A stretch of 59,604 bases of DNA from CAYRGS01 sp964423875 (GTDB taxonomy: Bacteria; UBA8248; JACPRG01; G963555815). How positions within the stretch are numbered: position 1 is the stretch's first letter; each line of letters starts with the position of its first letter. The stretch lies in the NCBI GenBank assembly GCA_964423875.1, contig CAYRGS010000008.1, forward strand, positions 1 through 59,604, written 5' to 3'. Positions 23,231-32,468 of the stretch are shown in pieces. The notes beneath the pieces are model-generated. The model saw only the letters and a list, made by a program, of their open reading frames with translations, was not told the DNA's origin and did not search any database. The position numbers and the translations under genes are program-made.

Positions 23231-25186
23231 ATGGACCTATCAGGCATCGATACCGTCTTGACGGAGGGGCGAACGTTTGAGCCGCCCAAGGAATTCGCTG
23301 AAAACGCCCATATCAAATCCATCGAGGAATACCGAAAGCTGTATGACGAGGCCGTCAACTCTCCCGAAACGTTCTGGGGCCGATACGCGGAAGAGCTTCA
23401 CTGGTTCAAGAAGTGGGACAAGGTTCTGGAATGGGAAGAGCCTTTTGCGAAGTGGTTCGTCGGGGGACAGACCAACATTTCCTACAACTGCCTGGACCGG
23501 CACCTGGACACCCACCGCCGGGACAAGCCCGCCCTCATCTGGGAGGGCGAGCCGGGCGACAGCCGCACCCTCACCTACACGGAGCTTCACAAAGAGGTCT
23601 GCAAGTTCGCCAACGCCCTCAAGGGGTTGGGCATCGGGAAGGGCGACCGAGTCTGCATCTACATGCCCCAGACACCGGAATCCGCCATCGCCATGCTGGC
23701 CTGCGCCCGCATCGGCGCGCCCCACACCGTCGTCTTCGCGGGCTTCAGCGCCCCCTCTCTGAGAGACCGCATCAACGACGCCGAGGCCAAAGCCGTCCTC
23801 ACGGCGGACGCCGGCTGGCGGCGCGGAAAAGAGGTGCCCCTGAAGGCGAACACCGACAACGCGGTCAAGGACTGCCCCTGCGTAGAGCACGTCGTTGTCC
23901 TCAAGCGCGTCGGGAACGACATCGATTTTCAACCGGGCCGGGACCACTGGTACCACGATCTGATGGAATCCGCCTCGGAAGACTGCCCCGCCGAGCCGCT
24001 CGACGCCGAGCATCCCCTCTACATCCTCTACACCAGCGGGACGACCGGAAAGCCCAAGGGGATCCTCCACACCACGGGCGGCTACATGGTGGGGACGTAC
24101 CTCACGTGCAAGTGGGTCTTCGACCTCAAGGACGAGGACGTTTACTGGTGCACGGCGGACATCGGCTGGGTGACCGGACACAGCTACATCGTGTACGGCC
24201 CCCTCGCCAACGGCGCGACGAGCGTCATGTACGAGGGCGCGCCCAACCACCCGGACCCGGGCCGGTTCTGGGCCATCGTCGAGAAGTTCAAGGTCAACAC
24301 TTTCTACACCGCCCCCACGGCCATCCGTGCCTTCATCAAGTGGGGCGACGAGTGGCCAGGCAAGCACGACCTCTCAAGCCTGCGACTCCTGGGGACGGTG
24401 GGCGAGCCCATCAACCCGGAGGTCTGGATCTGGTACCGCAAGACCATCGGCGCCGACCGCTGTCCCATCGTGGACACCTGGTGGCAGACCGAAACCGGGA
24501 TGATCCTGATCACGCCCCTTCCGGGCGCGACGACCACCAAGCCCGGCTCGGCCACCCTGCCCTTCCCGGGCGTCGTGCCGGACATCGTGACGAAGGGCGG
24601 GAAATCGGTGGGGCCGGAGGGGGGCGGGCTCCTGGTCCTCAAGCGGCCCTGGCCCGCGATGGTGCGCACCATTTACGGCGACCCGGAGCGCTACAAGGAA
24701 ACGTACTGGTCGGACATCCCCGGCGTCTACTTTACGGGGGACGGCGCCCGGCGCGACAAAGACGGATATTTCTGGATCATGGGCCGGGTGGACGACGTCA
24801 TCAACATCTCCGGACACCGCCTGGGCACGATGGAGGTGGAAAGCGCCTTGGTCTCGCACCCCGACGTCGCCGAAGCCGCCGTCGTCGGCATCCCGCACGA
24901 GCTGAAGGGGCAGGGCATCGCCGGCTTCATCACCCTTCAGGGCGGCAAAGAGCAGTCTGAAGAGCTGGAAGGGCGGCTCCGCGAGCATGTGGTCCAGGAA
25001 ATCGGCGCCATCGCCCGGCCGGACCAAATCCGTTTCACCGACGCCCTTCCCAAGACCCGGAGCGGGAAGATCATGCGGCGGCTTTTGCGCGACATCGCCT
25101 CCGGAAAACCGGACCTGGGGGACACGACGACCCTGGAAGACATCTCCGTCCTTCAGTCTCTTCAGGGGTACGAGGACGAGGGATAG
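23231..25186 (+). CDS. acs: Acetyl-CoA synthetase (AMP-forming)
   Basis: 651 aa, activates acetate to acetyl-CoA via acetyl-AMP. ACS N-terminal domain (EEYRKLYDEAV, WFKKWDKVLEW), P-loop YTSGTTGKPKG near 280, acetate-pocket motif TWWQTETG near 418, YFTGDGARRD, and the C-terminal catalytic and regulatory lysine in KTRSGKIMRR, a target of acetylation in this family. AGGAGGATGGA precedes the ATG at 23231, preferred over an upstream frame-extension. Confidence 0.95.
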   Translation: MDLSGIDTVLTEGRTFEPPKEFAENAHIKSIEEYRKLYDEAVNSPETFWGRYAEELHWFKKWDKVLEWEEPFAKWFVGGQTNISYNCLDRHLDTHRRDKPALIWEGEPGDSRTLTYTELHKEVCKFANALKGLGIGKGDRVCIYMPQTPESAIAMLACARIGAPHTVVFAGFSAPSLRDRINDAEAKAVLTADAGWRRGKEVPLKANTDNAVKDCPCVEHVVVLKRVGNDIDFQPGRDHWYHDLMESASEDCPAEPLDAEHPLYILYTSGTTGKPKGILHTTGGYMVGTYLTCKWVFDLKDEDVYWCTADIGWVTGHSYIVYGPLANGATSVMYEGAPNHPDPGRFWAIVEKFKVNTFYTAPTAIRAFIKWGDEWPGKHDLSSLRLLGTVGEPINPEVWIWYRKTIGADRCPIVDTWWQTETGMILITPLPGATTTKPGSATLPFPGVVPDIVTKGGKSVGPEGGGLLVLKRPWPAMVRTIYGDPERYKETYWSDIPGVYFTGDGARRDKDGYFWIMGRVDDVINISGHRLGTMEVESALVSHPDVAEAAVVGIPHELKGQGIAGFITLQGGKEQSEELEGRLREHVVQEIGAIARPDQIRFTDALPKTRSGKIMRRLLRDIASGKPDLGDTTTLEDISVLQSLQGYEDEG

Positions 25187-25199
25187 TCGGCGAGCCGGG

Positions 25200-25583
25200 T
25201 CAGGCCCACTCCAGGGTGACGGGCGCTCCGTCGGGGACGCGGGTGAAGCGGGAGGCGTCTCCCTCGACCCGTCCGAGAGGGTTCACGTCGCTCGCCGCAC
25301 GGGGCGCGGCGCCCTCGCTGGCGGGCGTCGGTCCGAAGAAGATGCAAAACGCCGAGCCGGGGGGCCAGTAGGCGATCTCCCCCACGGCCATTTCGATCCG
25401 GGCGTCCGCTTCGGCGGGGCATTCAACGGGGATGGAGAAGTAGATCTCCTCCCCCCAGCGGTTGGCGGTCCCTTGGATGGGCAGGGCGTCCCAAATTCGA
25501 TCGGCCGTGGGACCATCGTTCAGCCCGGCCCGCGCTTCCACGTCGCCCGCCAGGATGCGGATTCGCCGCTCGGTGTCGGTCAT
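25200..25583 (-). CDS. Cyclophilin-like fold protein (TM1367/DUF3830 type)
   Basis: 127 aa. Pattern of the small bacterial cyclophilin-like family: RRIRILAGDVEARAGLND, DALPIQGTANRWGEEIYFSI, the acidic EMAVGEIAYWPPGSAFCIFFGPTP turn, and ASDVNPLGRV. These lack the isomerase active site of true cyclophilins, and their function is unknown. Convergent with acs, 13 bases apart. Confidence 0.75.
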   Translation of the reverse strand: MTDTERRIRILAGDVEARAGLNDGPTADRIWDALPIQGTANRWGEEIYFSIPVECPAEADARIEMAVGEIAYWPPGSAFCIFFGPTPASEGAAPRAASDVNPLGRVEGDASRFTRVPDGAPVTLEWA

Positions 25584-25643
25584 CTCGGCGCACTCCTCAC
25601 ACCCGCGCGCCGGTCCGTACGGACCAGCGCGCGGGAAAAGCGG

Positions 25644-25671
25644 TTGACAACGACGGTTGCGCCGATAACAT
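25644..25671 (+). promoter_or_regulatory. Sigma70-type promoter for polyprenyl synthase operon
   Basis: Perfect TTGACA (25644-25649), 16-bp spacer, TAACAT (25666-25671), about 45 bases before the ATG at 25721. Confidence 0.5.
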
Positions 25672-25720
25672 AAACGGCGAATTTCCGCGGGTTCAGGACA
25701 AAACAGGCGATCAAGAATCT

Positions 25721-26743
25721 ATGGTACCGTCCTCCTCATCGACGAGCAAGACAGAGGTGTCCTATGCGGAGGCCTTGGAGCATCTTCAGGGCGATCTGAA
25801 CGCGGTGGAGGAGGCCCTCACCACCCACCTGAATTCCGACGTACCGTTGATCCCCTCTATCGGCCAATACCTGGCCCGCGGGGGCGGAAAGCGGATCCGC
25901 CCCACCCTGGTGCTGCTGTCCTCCAAGATGGGCGGTTACGAGGGGGACCGGTGCATCACCAATTCCTGTCTGGTTGAATTCATCCATACGGCGACGCTGT
26001 TGCACGACGACGTCGTGGACGCTTCGGAGATGAGGCGCGGGGCGCCTTCGGCCAACGCCCGCTGGGGAAATGAGGCCAGCGTCCTAGTCGGCGATTACCT
26101 GTTCGCCAAGGCGCTGTGGCTCATGGCGTCGGATGGCGATCCGGACATCCTCCGCGTCGTGTCCAGCGCCACGGTCTTCCTCTCGGAAGGCGAAGTCCTC
26201 CAGCTCATCAACGAGTACAACCTCGCCTCCACCGAGGAGAGCTACCTGGATGTGATCTACCGCAAGACGGCGGCCTTGATGGCCACGTCCTGCCGCATCG
26301 GCGGCATCCTGGGGAACATGCCCCGGGAGATCGAAGAACAACTGGGGGAGATCGGCTCGAACATCGGGTCCGCCTTCCAACTGGTGGACGACGCCCTGGA
26401 TTATATGGCCCTGGCGGATCGGATCGGAAAACCCGTCGGGCAGGACCTCTCCGACGGAAACGTCACCCTTCCCCTAATCCACCTCTACCGCTTAGCGGAT
26501 GAGGGGGAAAGGCAGCAAATTCGCCGAGTCTTCTTCGAGTCCAACGGAACCCCGGACGGAAAGCTCGATTCCATCCTCGATATGATGAAAAAGCACGGGG
26601 CCATCGAGTACACCCTGTCGCGGGCCGCCGACTTCGTCGAGCGCGCGAAGGCCTCCCTGCGCGAGCTGCCGGACAACCTGGACCCCTTCTACCGGAACGC
26701 CCTCATCGCCCTGGCCGATTACATCGTCGAGCGGGACCGGTAG
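25721..26743 (+). CDS. Polyprenyl diphosphate synthase (IspB-like)
   Basis: 340-aa all-trans prenyl elongase giving the C40-C50 side chain of respiratory quinones. First Asp-rich motif DDVVD (residues 96-100), second DDALD (from about 223), with GGKRIRP and CRIGGILG-type helices in place. The product length cannot be read with confidence. First gene of a run with DUF4321 and maf. Confidence 0.92.
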   Translation: MVPSSSSTSKTEVSYAEALEHLQGDLNAVEEALTTHLNSDVPLIPSIGQYLARGGGKRIRPTLVLLSSKMGGYEGDRCITNSCLVEFIHTATLLHDDVVDASEMRRGAPSANARWGNEASVLVGDYLFAKALWLMASDGDPDILRVVSSATVFLSEGEVLQLINEYNLASTEESYLDVIYRKTAALMATSCRIGGILGNMPREIEEQLGEIGSNIGSAFQLVDDALDYMALADRIGKPVGQDLSDGNVTLPLIHLYRLADEGERQQIRRVFFESNGTPDGKLDSILDMMKKHGAIEYTLSRAADFVERAKASLRELPDNLDPFYRNALIALADYIVERDR

Positions 26744-26820
26744 GGGCGCTTCTCAGCGGCGTATCGTCCGATTGGGCGGACCGGATTCCCGGCAACGGAC
26801 CCCAATCAAAAGGAAAAACC

Positions 26821-27096
26821 GTGGCCGGAAAATCCATCGGCTCCTTGATTCTCTTCATGGTTGTGGGCGGCCTCGTGGGGAGCGTTCTGGGCGAAATTCT
26901 CGGCCGTCTCGTGGGGCAGGGATTCTGGAACAACATCCTGACCACGGGCGTCCACTTCGGCGTTCAAGATCCGGTCCATCAACCCATCGCCGTCAACCTG
27001 GGCATTGTCATCCTTTCCTTCGGGCTCGCCATCAAGGTCTCCCTCCTCGGGATCCTCGGCTTGGTCGTCGGCGTGGTTCTGCACCGGAAGCTCTGA
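26821..27096 (+). CDS. DUF4321 small membrane protein
   Basis: 91 aa from a GTG. Two hydrophobic segments (SIGSLILFMVVGGLVGSVLG and VILSFGLAIKVSLLGILG) separated by a soluble loop. The DUF4321 pattern and its position directly before maf are typical of many phyla. Role unknown; 8 bases separate it from maf. Confidence 0.8.
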   Translation: MAGKSIGSLILFMVVGGLVGSVLGEILGRLVGQGFWNNILTTGVHFGVQDPVHQPIAVNLGIVILSFGLAIKVSLLGILGLVVGVVLHRKL

Positions 27097-27104
27097 ATCA
27101 GGAT

Positions 27105-27767
27105 ATGACGTCTCCCCCCCTGGTCCTGGCCTCCGCCTCTCCCCGCCGCAAACACCTTCTCAAACAAGCCGGCTTGGTCTTCGAGGTCCTGCCTTCCGAC
27201 GTGGATGAGCGCTACGACGGAGAGCCGCCGGGAGAATTCGCCCGAAGAAACTCAGCCCGCAAGGCCGCCGAGGTCTTCCCCCTTCGGCCCGCGGCGGCGG
27301 TCGTGGCAGCGGATACGATCGTCGTCCTGCGTAACCCGGCCTCGGGAAAAGACCGTGTGCTCGGGAAACCGGCCGGGCCGGCGGAGGCCAGCTCCATGCT
27401 GGCCGGGCTCAGCGGCCGGGAGCACCGCGTCATCACAGGCGTCACCGTCCGGTGGGGAATGGAAGAGCGGACCGGCTCCCGGGAGACCCGCGTGCGTTTC
27501 CGGACACTCGACCCGGATATGATTCGTCGCTATGTCGCCACGGATGAGCCGCTGGACAAGGCGGGAGCTTACGGGATCCAGGAGCGCGGCGTTCATTTGG
27601 TCGAGAGCCTGGAAGGTTGTTACACTAATGTGGTAGGTCTTCCGCTCGGACTGTTGAGAGAGCTTCTTCTCAGCGTGGGGTTGGACGCCCTCCCGCCCGG
27701 TCCGTGCGGCGCGTTCGCCAAATCGAAGGAAGTCGAGGAATGCCTCAACCGGATACGGCGCTCCTGA
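27105..27767 (+). CDS. maf: Maf-family nucleoside triphosphate pyrophosphatase
   Basis: 220 aa, house-cleaning nucleotide pyrophosphatase (dTTP/UTP or modified nucleotides). LVLASASPRRKHLLKQAGL at the N-terminus, VVAADTIV near 66, LGKPAGPAEASSMLAGLSG, then DKAGAYGIQERGVHLVESLE. Start at 27105 (ATG after CAGGAT). The C-terminus is extended by about 20 residues and overlaps the next gene by 28 bases. Confidence 0.92.
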   Translation: MTSPPLVLASASPRRKHLLKQAGLVFEVLPSDVDERYDGEPPGEFARRNSARKAAEVFPLRPAAAVVAADTIVVLRNPASGKDRVLGKPAGPAEASSMLAGLSGREHRVITGVTVRWGMEERTGSRETRVRFRTLDPDMIRRYVATDEPLDKAGAYGIQERGVHLVESLEGCYTNVVGLPLGLLRELLLSVGLDALPPGPCGAFAKSKEVEECLNRIRRS

Positions 27768-28906
27768 TCCTGGACATGCAGGGCGACCTGGCGAGGCCCG
27801 GAGGCGTCCGGTATCACGAACGAACGGCGTCGGTCATCGAGCCTATCCTCCGTCTGCGCGGGTTCGCCCGCGAGAAGGGTTGGCCCGTCCTCTACACCCG
27901 CAATGTCCACGAGACCTGGGCGATAGCTCCTGAAAGCGGCGGGACCCCCTGGTGCGTCCGGGGGACGCCGGGCGTCGAAATCATCGACCCGTGCAAACCC
28001 GACATCGGGGAAACCGTCATCCGCAAGCGGACGCTGGACGCGTTCTTCGGGACGGAGCTGGATTCCTTCCTGAGGCGGCGCGGCGTGAAGCGTCTGGTCC
28101 TAGCCGGGGTCTTCGCCAACGAAGGGGTCCTGATCACTGCCGGGGAGGCGGCGCTGCGGTGGTACGACCTGGTCCTTCCCGTCGACGCGGCGGCCGGACA
28201 AACGGACTTCGACGACCAGGCCACGCTCCGGGAGATCTCCTTCCTATACCAGGGAACGCTGACCACGACCGAATCCCTTCTGGCGGGTCGCGAGACGGAC
28301 GTGGCGGCGGACACCGGCGTCTCCCTCCCCGGGCAGGCCCGGAAAGAGTCGGTCGAGCTGCCCGCGGCGGAGACGGCGCTGATCGTCGTCGACATGCAGA
28401 ACGACTTCGCGCGGCAGGACGGCGCGCTCTTCGTCCCGGATTCTGCGGACACCATCGAACCCATCCGGTCTCTACTGCACGAGGCGCGGGAGAAAGGAGC
28501 GACGGTCGTCTTCACGCAGGATTGGCACCGTCCGGACGACACCGAATTCCGGATCTGGCCGGTTCACGCCGTCGCGGGGACTCCCGGCGCGGAGGTGATC
28601 GACTCGCTGGAAGCGCGGGATGATGAGCTTCGGGTGAAAAAACTTCGGTACGACGCCTTCTACGGGACATCGCTCGATCACCTGCTCCGCCTGAGCGGCG
28701 TGCGAAACGTGGTCGTGACGGGAACGGTCTCGAACATCTGCGTCCTCCACACGGCCGGCAAGGCGGCGCTCCACGGCTACCGCGTGGTGGTCGCGGAGGA
28801 CGGGATCTCCTCCCTCGATCCCTTCGATCAAGCCCTGGCCCTGCGCCAGGTCACCGAGGTGTTCCAGGGCGATGTGTGCGGCTCGGCTGGCTTGGGCTTT
28901 GGCTGA
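27740..28906 (+). CDS. Tandem isochorismatase-like hydrolase (two fused domains)
   Basis: 388 aa made of two cysteine-hydrolase domains, about 1-195 and 210-388. The C-terminal domain has an intact triad: Asp in VVDMQNDF, Lys in RVKKLRYDAFYGT, Cys in SNICVLHTA. The N-terminal domain keeps Asp (LILDMQGDL) and Lys (VIRKRTLDAFFGT), but the Cys position is Gly (ANEGVLITA), so it is probably inactive and structural or regulatory. Family reactions include nicotinamide and other amide or vinyl-ether hydrolyses; the substrate is unknown. Start at 27740, overlapping maf. Confidence 0.85.
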   Translation: MPQPDTALLILDMQGDLARPGGVRYHERTASVIEPILRLRGFAREKGWPVLYTRNVHETWAIAPESGGTPWCVRGTPGVEIIDPCKPDIGETVIRKRTLDAFFGTELDSFLRRRGVKRLVLAGVFANEGVLITAGEAALRWYDLVLPVDAAAGQTDFDDQATLREISFLYQGTLTTTESLLAGRETDVAADTGVSLPGQARKESVELPAAETALIVVDMQNDFARQDGALFVPDSADTIEPIRSLLHEAREKGATVVFTQDWHRPDDTEFRIWPVHAVAGTPGAEVIDSLEARDDELRVKKLRYDAFYGTSLDHLLRLSGVRNVVVTGTVSNICVLHTAGKAALHGYRVVVAEDGISSLDPFDQALALRQVTEVFQGDVCGSAGLGFG

Positions 28907-29046
28907 CTCGACCCTTCTCTGTTGTGAGGCCGGACGACAGGGATTAAAATGAATCTGTCCGAAATGCACGCCCGTTTGAAAATCGGAGCGGCGGGGGAAG
29001 CCCCGCGGCCGTGGGAATCACCATGCCCGAGATGAGGACCTGAATC

Positions 29047-29754
29047 ATGAAGCTCGAAGACGCCAAGAAAGAAGGCCGATTCCGGATCGGCCTCATCGTC
29101 CCCTCCTCCAACACCACGATGGAAGTGGATTTCTATAACCACCTGGAGGAGAAATCCTCCGTCCACATCGCCCGGATGTACCTGGACACGACGACCAAAG
29201 AGGCGGAGGAAATCATGGTCCGGGAGTCCGCCCCCGCGGCGGCGGACATGATCCGCACGCTCTACCCCCATGTGACGGTGTTCGGCTGCACCTCGGGCGG
29301 ATCGATCTTCGGGATGGATTACGACCGGAAGATCGCCGGAGACCTGACCAAAATGACCGGAGCGGGCCGGACCGTCACCGTCCTCGGGGCCGTCACCGAA
29401 CAACTTCAGCATATCGGGGCCAAGCGCATCGCCGTCTTCACGCCTTACATCGACGAGCTGAACCAGACCATTCAGTCCTGCATGGAAGAGGAAGGCTTCG
29501 AGGTCCTGTCCATCCAGGGCATGGGAATCACGGTCAACTTCGACATCGGAGTGGTGTCGCCCGAGGAAATCCTGGCGTTCGCCCGGGAGCGTTTCAAGGA
29601 CCCGGAGGCCGACGCCCTCTTTTTCTCGTGCACGAACATGAGGGCCCTGGACACCGTCCCCATCCTGGAGAAAGAATTCGGCAAGCCGATCGTCACCAGC
29701 AACCAGGCGGCGGTGGAGACCGTCAACCGGATCTACCGTTCGGTGATGAACTAG
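29047..29754 (+). CDS. Maleate isomerase / arylmalonate decarboxylase-like protein
   Basis: 235-aa Asp/Glu racemase superfamily member. RIGLIVPSSNTTMEVDF at the N-terminus, first catalytic Cys in FGCTSGGS (about 82), second in FSCTNMRAL (about 197), as in maleate cis-trans isomerases. It could isomerise maleate in nicotinate-type degradation or act on related diacids. With the amidase-like gene before it and an aminotransferase and a dehydrogenase after it, a small amide/acid catabolic cluster is plausible. Confidence 0.82.
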   Translation: MKLEDAKKEGRFRIGLIVPSSNTTMEVDFYNHLEEKSSVHIARMYLDTTTKEAEEIMVRESAPAAADMIRTLYPHVTVFGCTSGGSIFGMDYDRKIAGDLTKMTGAGRTVTVLGAVTEQLQHIGAKRIAVFTPYIDELNQTIQSCMEEEGFEVLSIQGMGITVNFDIGVVSPEEILAFARERFKDPEADALFFSCTNMRALDTVPILEKEFGKPIVTSNQAAVETVNRIYRSVMN

Positions 29755-29888
29755 AGCGCCGCGGCCGCCCCCGTCTCCGAAGTCTTTCACGCTTCGGGAC
29801 AGGGGCCGTTCGTTTCTTTGCGCGAAAACCTCACCTGAATCTTCGATGGAATGACGGGCGCTCGTCTCAGGGTGCGGAAGGGAGAACC

Positions 29889-31052
29889 ATGAAACTCGCG
29901 GATCGGATGAGCCGGCTCGGAACGGAGTCGGCCTTTGAAGTCCTGGCGCAGGCCAAAGCCCTGGAGGCGCAGGGGAAGAAGATCGTTCACATGGAAATCG
30001 GGGAGCCGGACTTCGACACCCCGGCCCACATCGGCGAAGCCGCCTACCGGGCCATCCAAGACGGCTACACCCATTACGGTCCATCGGCGGGCCTGCGCGA
30101 GCACAATCAGGCCGTGGCCGACTATTTCAACAATCGCTACGGACTGGACTACGGGGTCGAGAACATCGTCGTCGCGCCCGGGGCCAAGCCATTTCTCTTC
30201 TTTGCCATCCTGGCGCTGGCCGGAGAGGGCGAAGAGGTCATCTATCCCAACCCGGGATTTCCCGTGTACGAATCCGTAGCGGAATTCGCCGGGGCCAAGG
30301 CCGTCCCGCTCCCGCTCCTGGAGGAGAACGACTTCGCCTTCACGCTGGAGGACGTCGCTTCGCGGGTGACGCCGAAAACCCGCCTGTTGATCCTGAACTA
30401 TCCCCACAACCCCACCGGGGGCATTCTGAGCCGGGAGCTCCTAGAGGGGATCGCCCGACTCGCCATCGACCGCGACTTCGTCGTCCTAGCCGATGAGGTT
30501 TACTCCCGCATGGTGTATGACGGCGAGCACTACAGCATTGCCCAGGTCCCGGGGATGAAGGAGCGGACCATCCTTCTGGACGGCTATTCCAAGACCTTCG
30601 CGATGACCGGGTGGAGGCTGGGCTTCATCGCCGCGCCGGTCTTGCTGGCCGACGCCATCACCCGCCTCATCACCAACAGCGTATCCTGCACGGCCAGCTT
30701 CGAGCAGATGGCCGGCATCGCCGCCCTGACGGGTCCCCAGGACGAAGTGCACCGGATGGTCGAAGAATTTTACCGGCGGCGCGACTTCATCGTCAAGGGC
30801 CTCAACGAGCTCAAGGGCGTGAGCTGCAAGAATCCGGGCGGGGCCTTCTACGTCTTCCCCAACGTGCGGGAAATTCCCATGGCGCCCGAGGAGCTGGCCC
30901 CCTATCTGATGAGAGAGGCCGGCGTCGCTTGCCTGCCGGGAACCTCGTTCGGCGAGTACGGCAAGGGGCACCTGCGCTTTTCCTATGCGGTGTCGCATGA
31001 GGAAATCGAAGAGGCCCTGACGAACATGGACAGAGCGATCAACAACATCTGA
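29889..31052 (+). CDS. Class I PLP-dependent aminotransferase
   Basis: 387-aa aspartate aminotransferase-fold enzyme. HMEIGEPDFDTPAHI near 36, LNYPHNPTGG near 170, ADEVYSRMVYD near 200, PLP Lys in LDGYSKTFAMTGWRLGF near 230, and the terminal Arg region RFSYAVSHEEIEEAL. Substrate not evident (Asp, aromatic or Ala). 20 bases before the hydroxyacid dehydrogenase gene, so an amino acid to 2-oxo acid to 2-hydroxy acid pair is plausible. Start from GGGAGAACC-ATG. Confidence 0.92.
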   Translation: MKLADRMSRLGTESAFEVLAQAKALEAQGKKIVHMEIGEPDFDTPAHIGEAAYRAIQDGYTHYGPSAGLREHNQAVADYFNNRYGLDYGVENIVVAPGAKPFLFFAILALAGEGEEVIYPNPGFPVYESVAEFAGAKAVPLPLLEENDFAFTLEDVASRVTPKTRLLILNYPHNPTGGILSRELLEGIARLAIDRDFVVLADEVYSRMVYDGEHYSIAQVPGMKERTILLDGYSKTFAMTGWRLGFIAAPVLLADAITRLITNSVSCTASFEQMAGIAALTGPQDEVHRMVEEFYRRRDFIVKGLNELKGVSCKNPGGAFYVFPNVREIPMAPEELAPYLMREAGVACLPGTSFGEYGKGHLRFSYAVSHEEIEEALTNMDRAINNI

Positions 31053-31072
31053 GAAGACAGGAGAGAAATGAG

Positions 31073-32068
31073 ATGGCCGCAAACCCCAAAGTCTTGGTGA
31101 CACGCCGATTGCCCAAGGCGGCGATGGACAGGGTGCGCAAGGCGGTGAATGCCCAGGTGAACCCCCACGACCGCCCCATGACCCGCCGGGAGCTCCTGCG
31201 GGGGCTCAAGGGGAAAGACGGCGTTCTTTCCCTTCTCAACGACCGAATGGACGGCGAGGCCATGGACGCCGCCGGCCCGGCATTGAAAGTGATTGCCAAC
31301 TACGCCGTGGGCTTCAACAACATCGTCGTCCCCGACGCCACCGAGCGCGGTATCGTCGTGACCAACACCCCCGAGGTCCTTACGGAGACGACCGCCGACA
31401 TGGCCTGGGCGCTCGTCATGGCCACCTGCCGCAGAATCGCCGAAGGAGACGACTTCCTCCGGAGCGGAAAGCCCTGGGACTGGGCGCCGTTGATGATGCT
31501 GGGCGCGGACGTCCACGGGAAAACCCTGGGCATCCTGGGTTTGGGCCGGATCGGCCAAGGGGTCGCGCGCCGCGCACGGGGCTTCAACATGAAGGTCATT
31601 TATTACGACGCCTTCCGCCAGAAACCCGCGGCCGAGAAGAGGCTGGGCGTTCAGTATAAGCGGTTCGACACGGTCATCAAGCAGGCGGACATCATCACCG
31701 TCCACACGCCCCTGATGAAGGAGACCATCCACCTCATCAACGCCAAAGTCCTGAAGGCCATGAAGAAAACGGCCTACCTGGTGAACACCTCCCGGGGACC
31801 CATCGTGGACGAGGCCGCCCTTGCCCGGGCGCTGCGGCGGGGGGACATCGCGGGGGCGGGGATCGACGTCTTCGAGGAAGAACCCAAGGTCCATCCCGAG
31901 CTGGTGAAATGCCGCAACGCGGTCATCACACCGCACATCGCCTCGGCCACCATCGAGACCCGTACGGCCATGGGGACGCTGGCGGCCTCGAACCTCATCG
32001 CCGTCCTCAAAGGGAAAAATCCCCCGACGTCCGTCAACCCGGAGGTGTGGCGGAAGCGGAGGAAGTAG
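31073..32068 (+). CDS. D-isomer 2-hydroxyacid dehydrogenase (glyoxylate reductase-like)
   Basis: 331 aa. NAD(P) loop LGILGLGRIGQGVA near 150, catalytic Arg in VNTSRGPIVDE near 242, Glu in GAGIDVFEEEP near 270 and His in TPHIASAT near 290: the complete family triad. GyaR/GhrB-like sequence. Reduces glyoxylate, hydroxypyruvate or related 2-oxo acids, probably on the product of the adjacent aminotransferase. Confidence 0.92.
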   Translation: MAANPKVLVTRRLPKAAMDRVRKAVNAQVNPHDRPMTRRELLRGLKGKDGVLSLLNDRMDGEAMDAAGPALKVIANYAVGFNNIVVPDATERGIVVTNTPEVLTETTADMAWALVMATCRRIAEGDDFLRSGKPWDWAPLMMLGADVHGKTLGILGLGRIGQGVARRARGFNMKVIYYDAFRQKPAAEKRLGVQYKRFDTVIKQADIITVHTPLMKETIHLINAKVLKAMKKTAYLVNTSRGPIVDEAALARALRRGDIAGAGIDVFEEEPKVHPELVKCRNAVITPHIASATIETRTAMGTLAASNLIAVLKGKNPPTSVNPEVWRKRRK

Positions 32069-32468
32069 GCCGCTCTGCGGGTTACGGGTTGGGCGCTTCG
32101 GGTTGACCGGCCTCCCTCGCGTCAGGCGAGACGGGCCGCGGGCGAAGGGCGGCGAATGGTTCCATGCGCGCAACAGGTGGATACGCGATTGGGCGTCGCC
32201 CCCGCGCCGGTCTCTCAGAGCCGATGGCGGGCGGGGACGGGGACCCGCCCCTACGGGTAAAGCAGGGTTTTTTCGATGTGGGGGGCGGTCCCCGTCCCGG
32301 CCCGTCGCACTCCCATGGGAAACAGAATACTGGGAGTTGGTCAGCACCCGTCCGTTGGGTAAATGATTGAAAGATAACGGTTCAATCGACTTACCCCGTT
32401 CGGGCGTTTAAGTTGGTGAGAAATGCGGGTCCACCGGTGGACCCCGGGGGCCGGGGGATTTCTTGCCT
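32069..32468. other. Intergenic region between convergent genes
   Basis: 400 bases with no supported gene. GC-rich imperfect repeats (GGGCGGGGACGGGGACCCGCCCC near 32233) and the perfect palindrome at 32427-32444. Confidence 0.5.
32427..32444. repeat. Perfect 18-bp palindrome
   Basis: GGGTCCACCGGTGGACCC is fully self-complementary, 25 bases beyond the stop of the minus-strand MBL gene. As RNA it can only fold with a small loop and lacks a T tract, so terminator function is uncertain. Confidence 0.55.
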
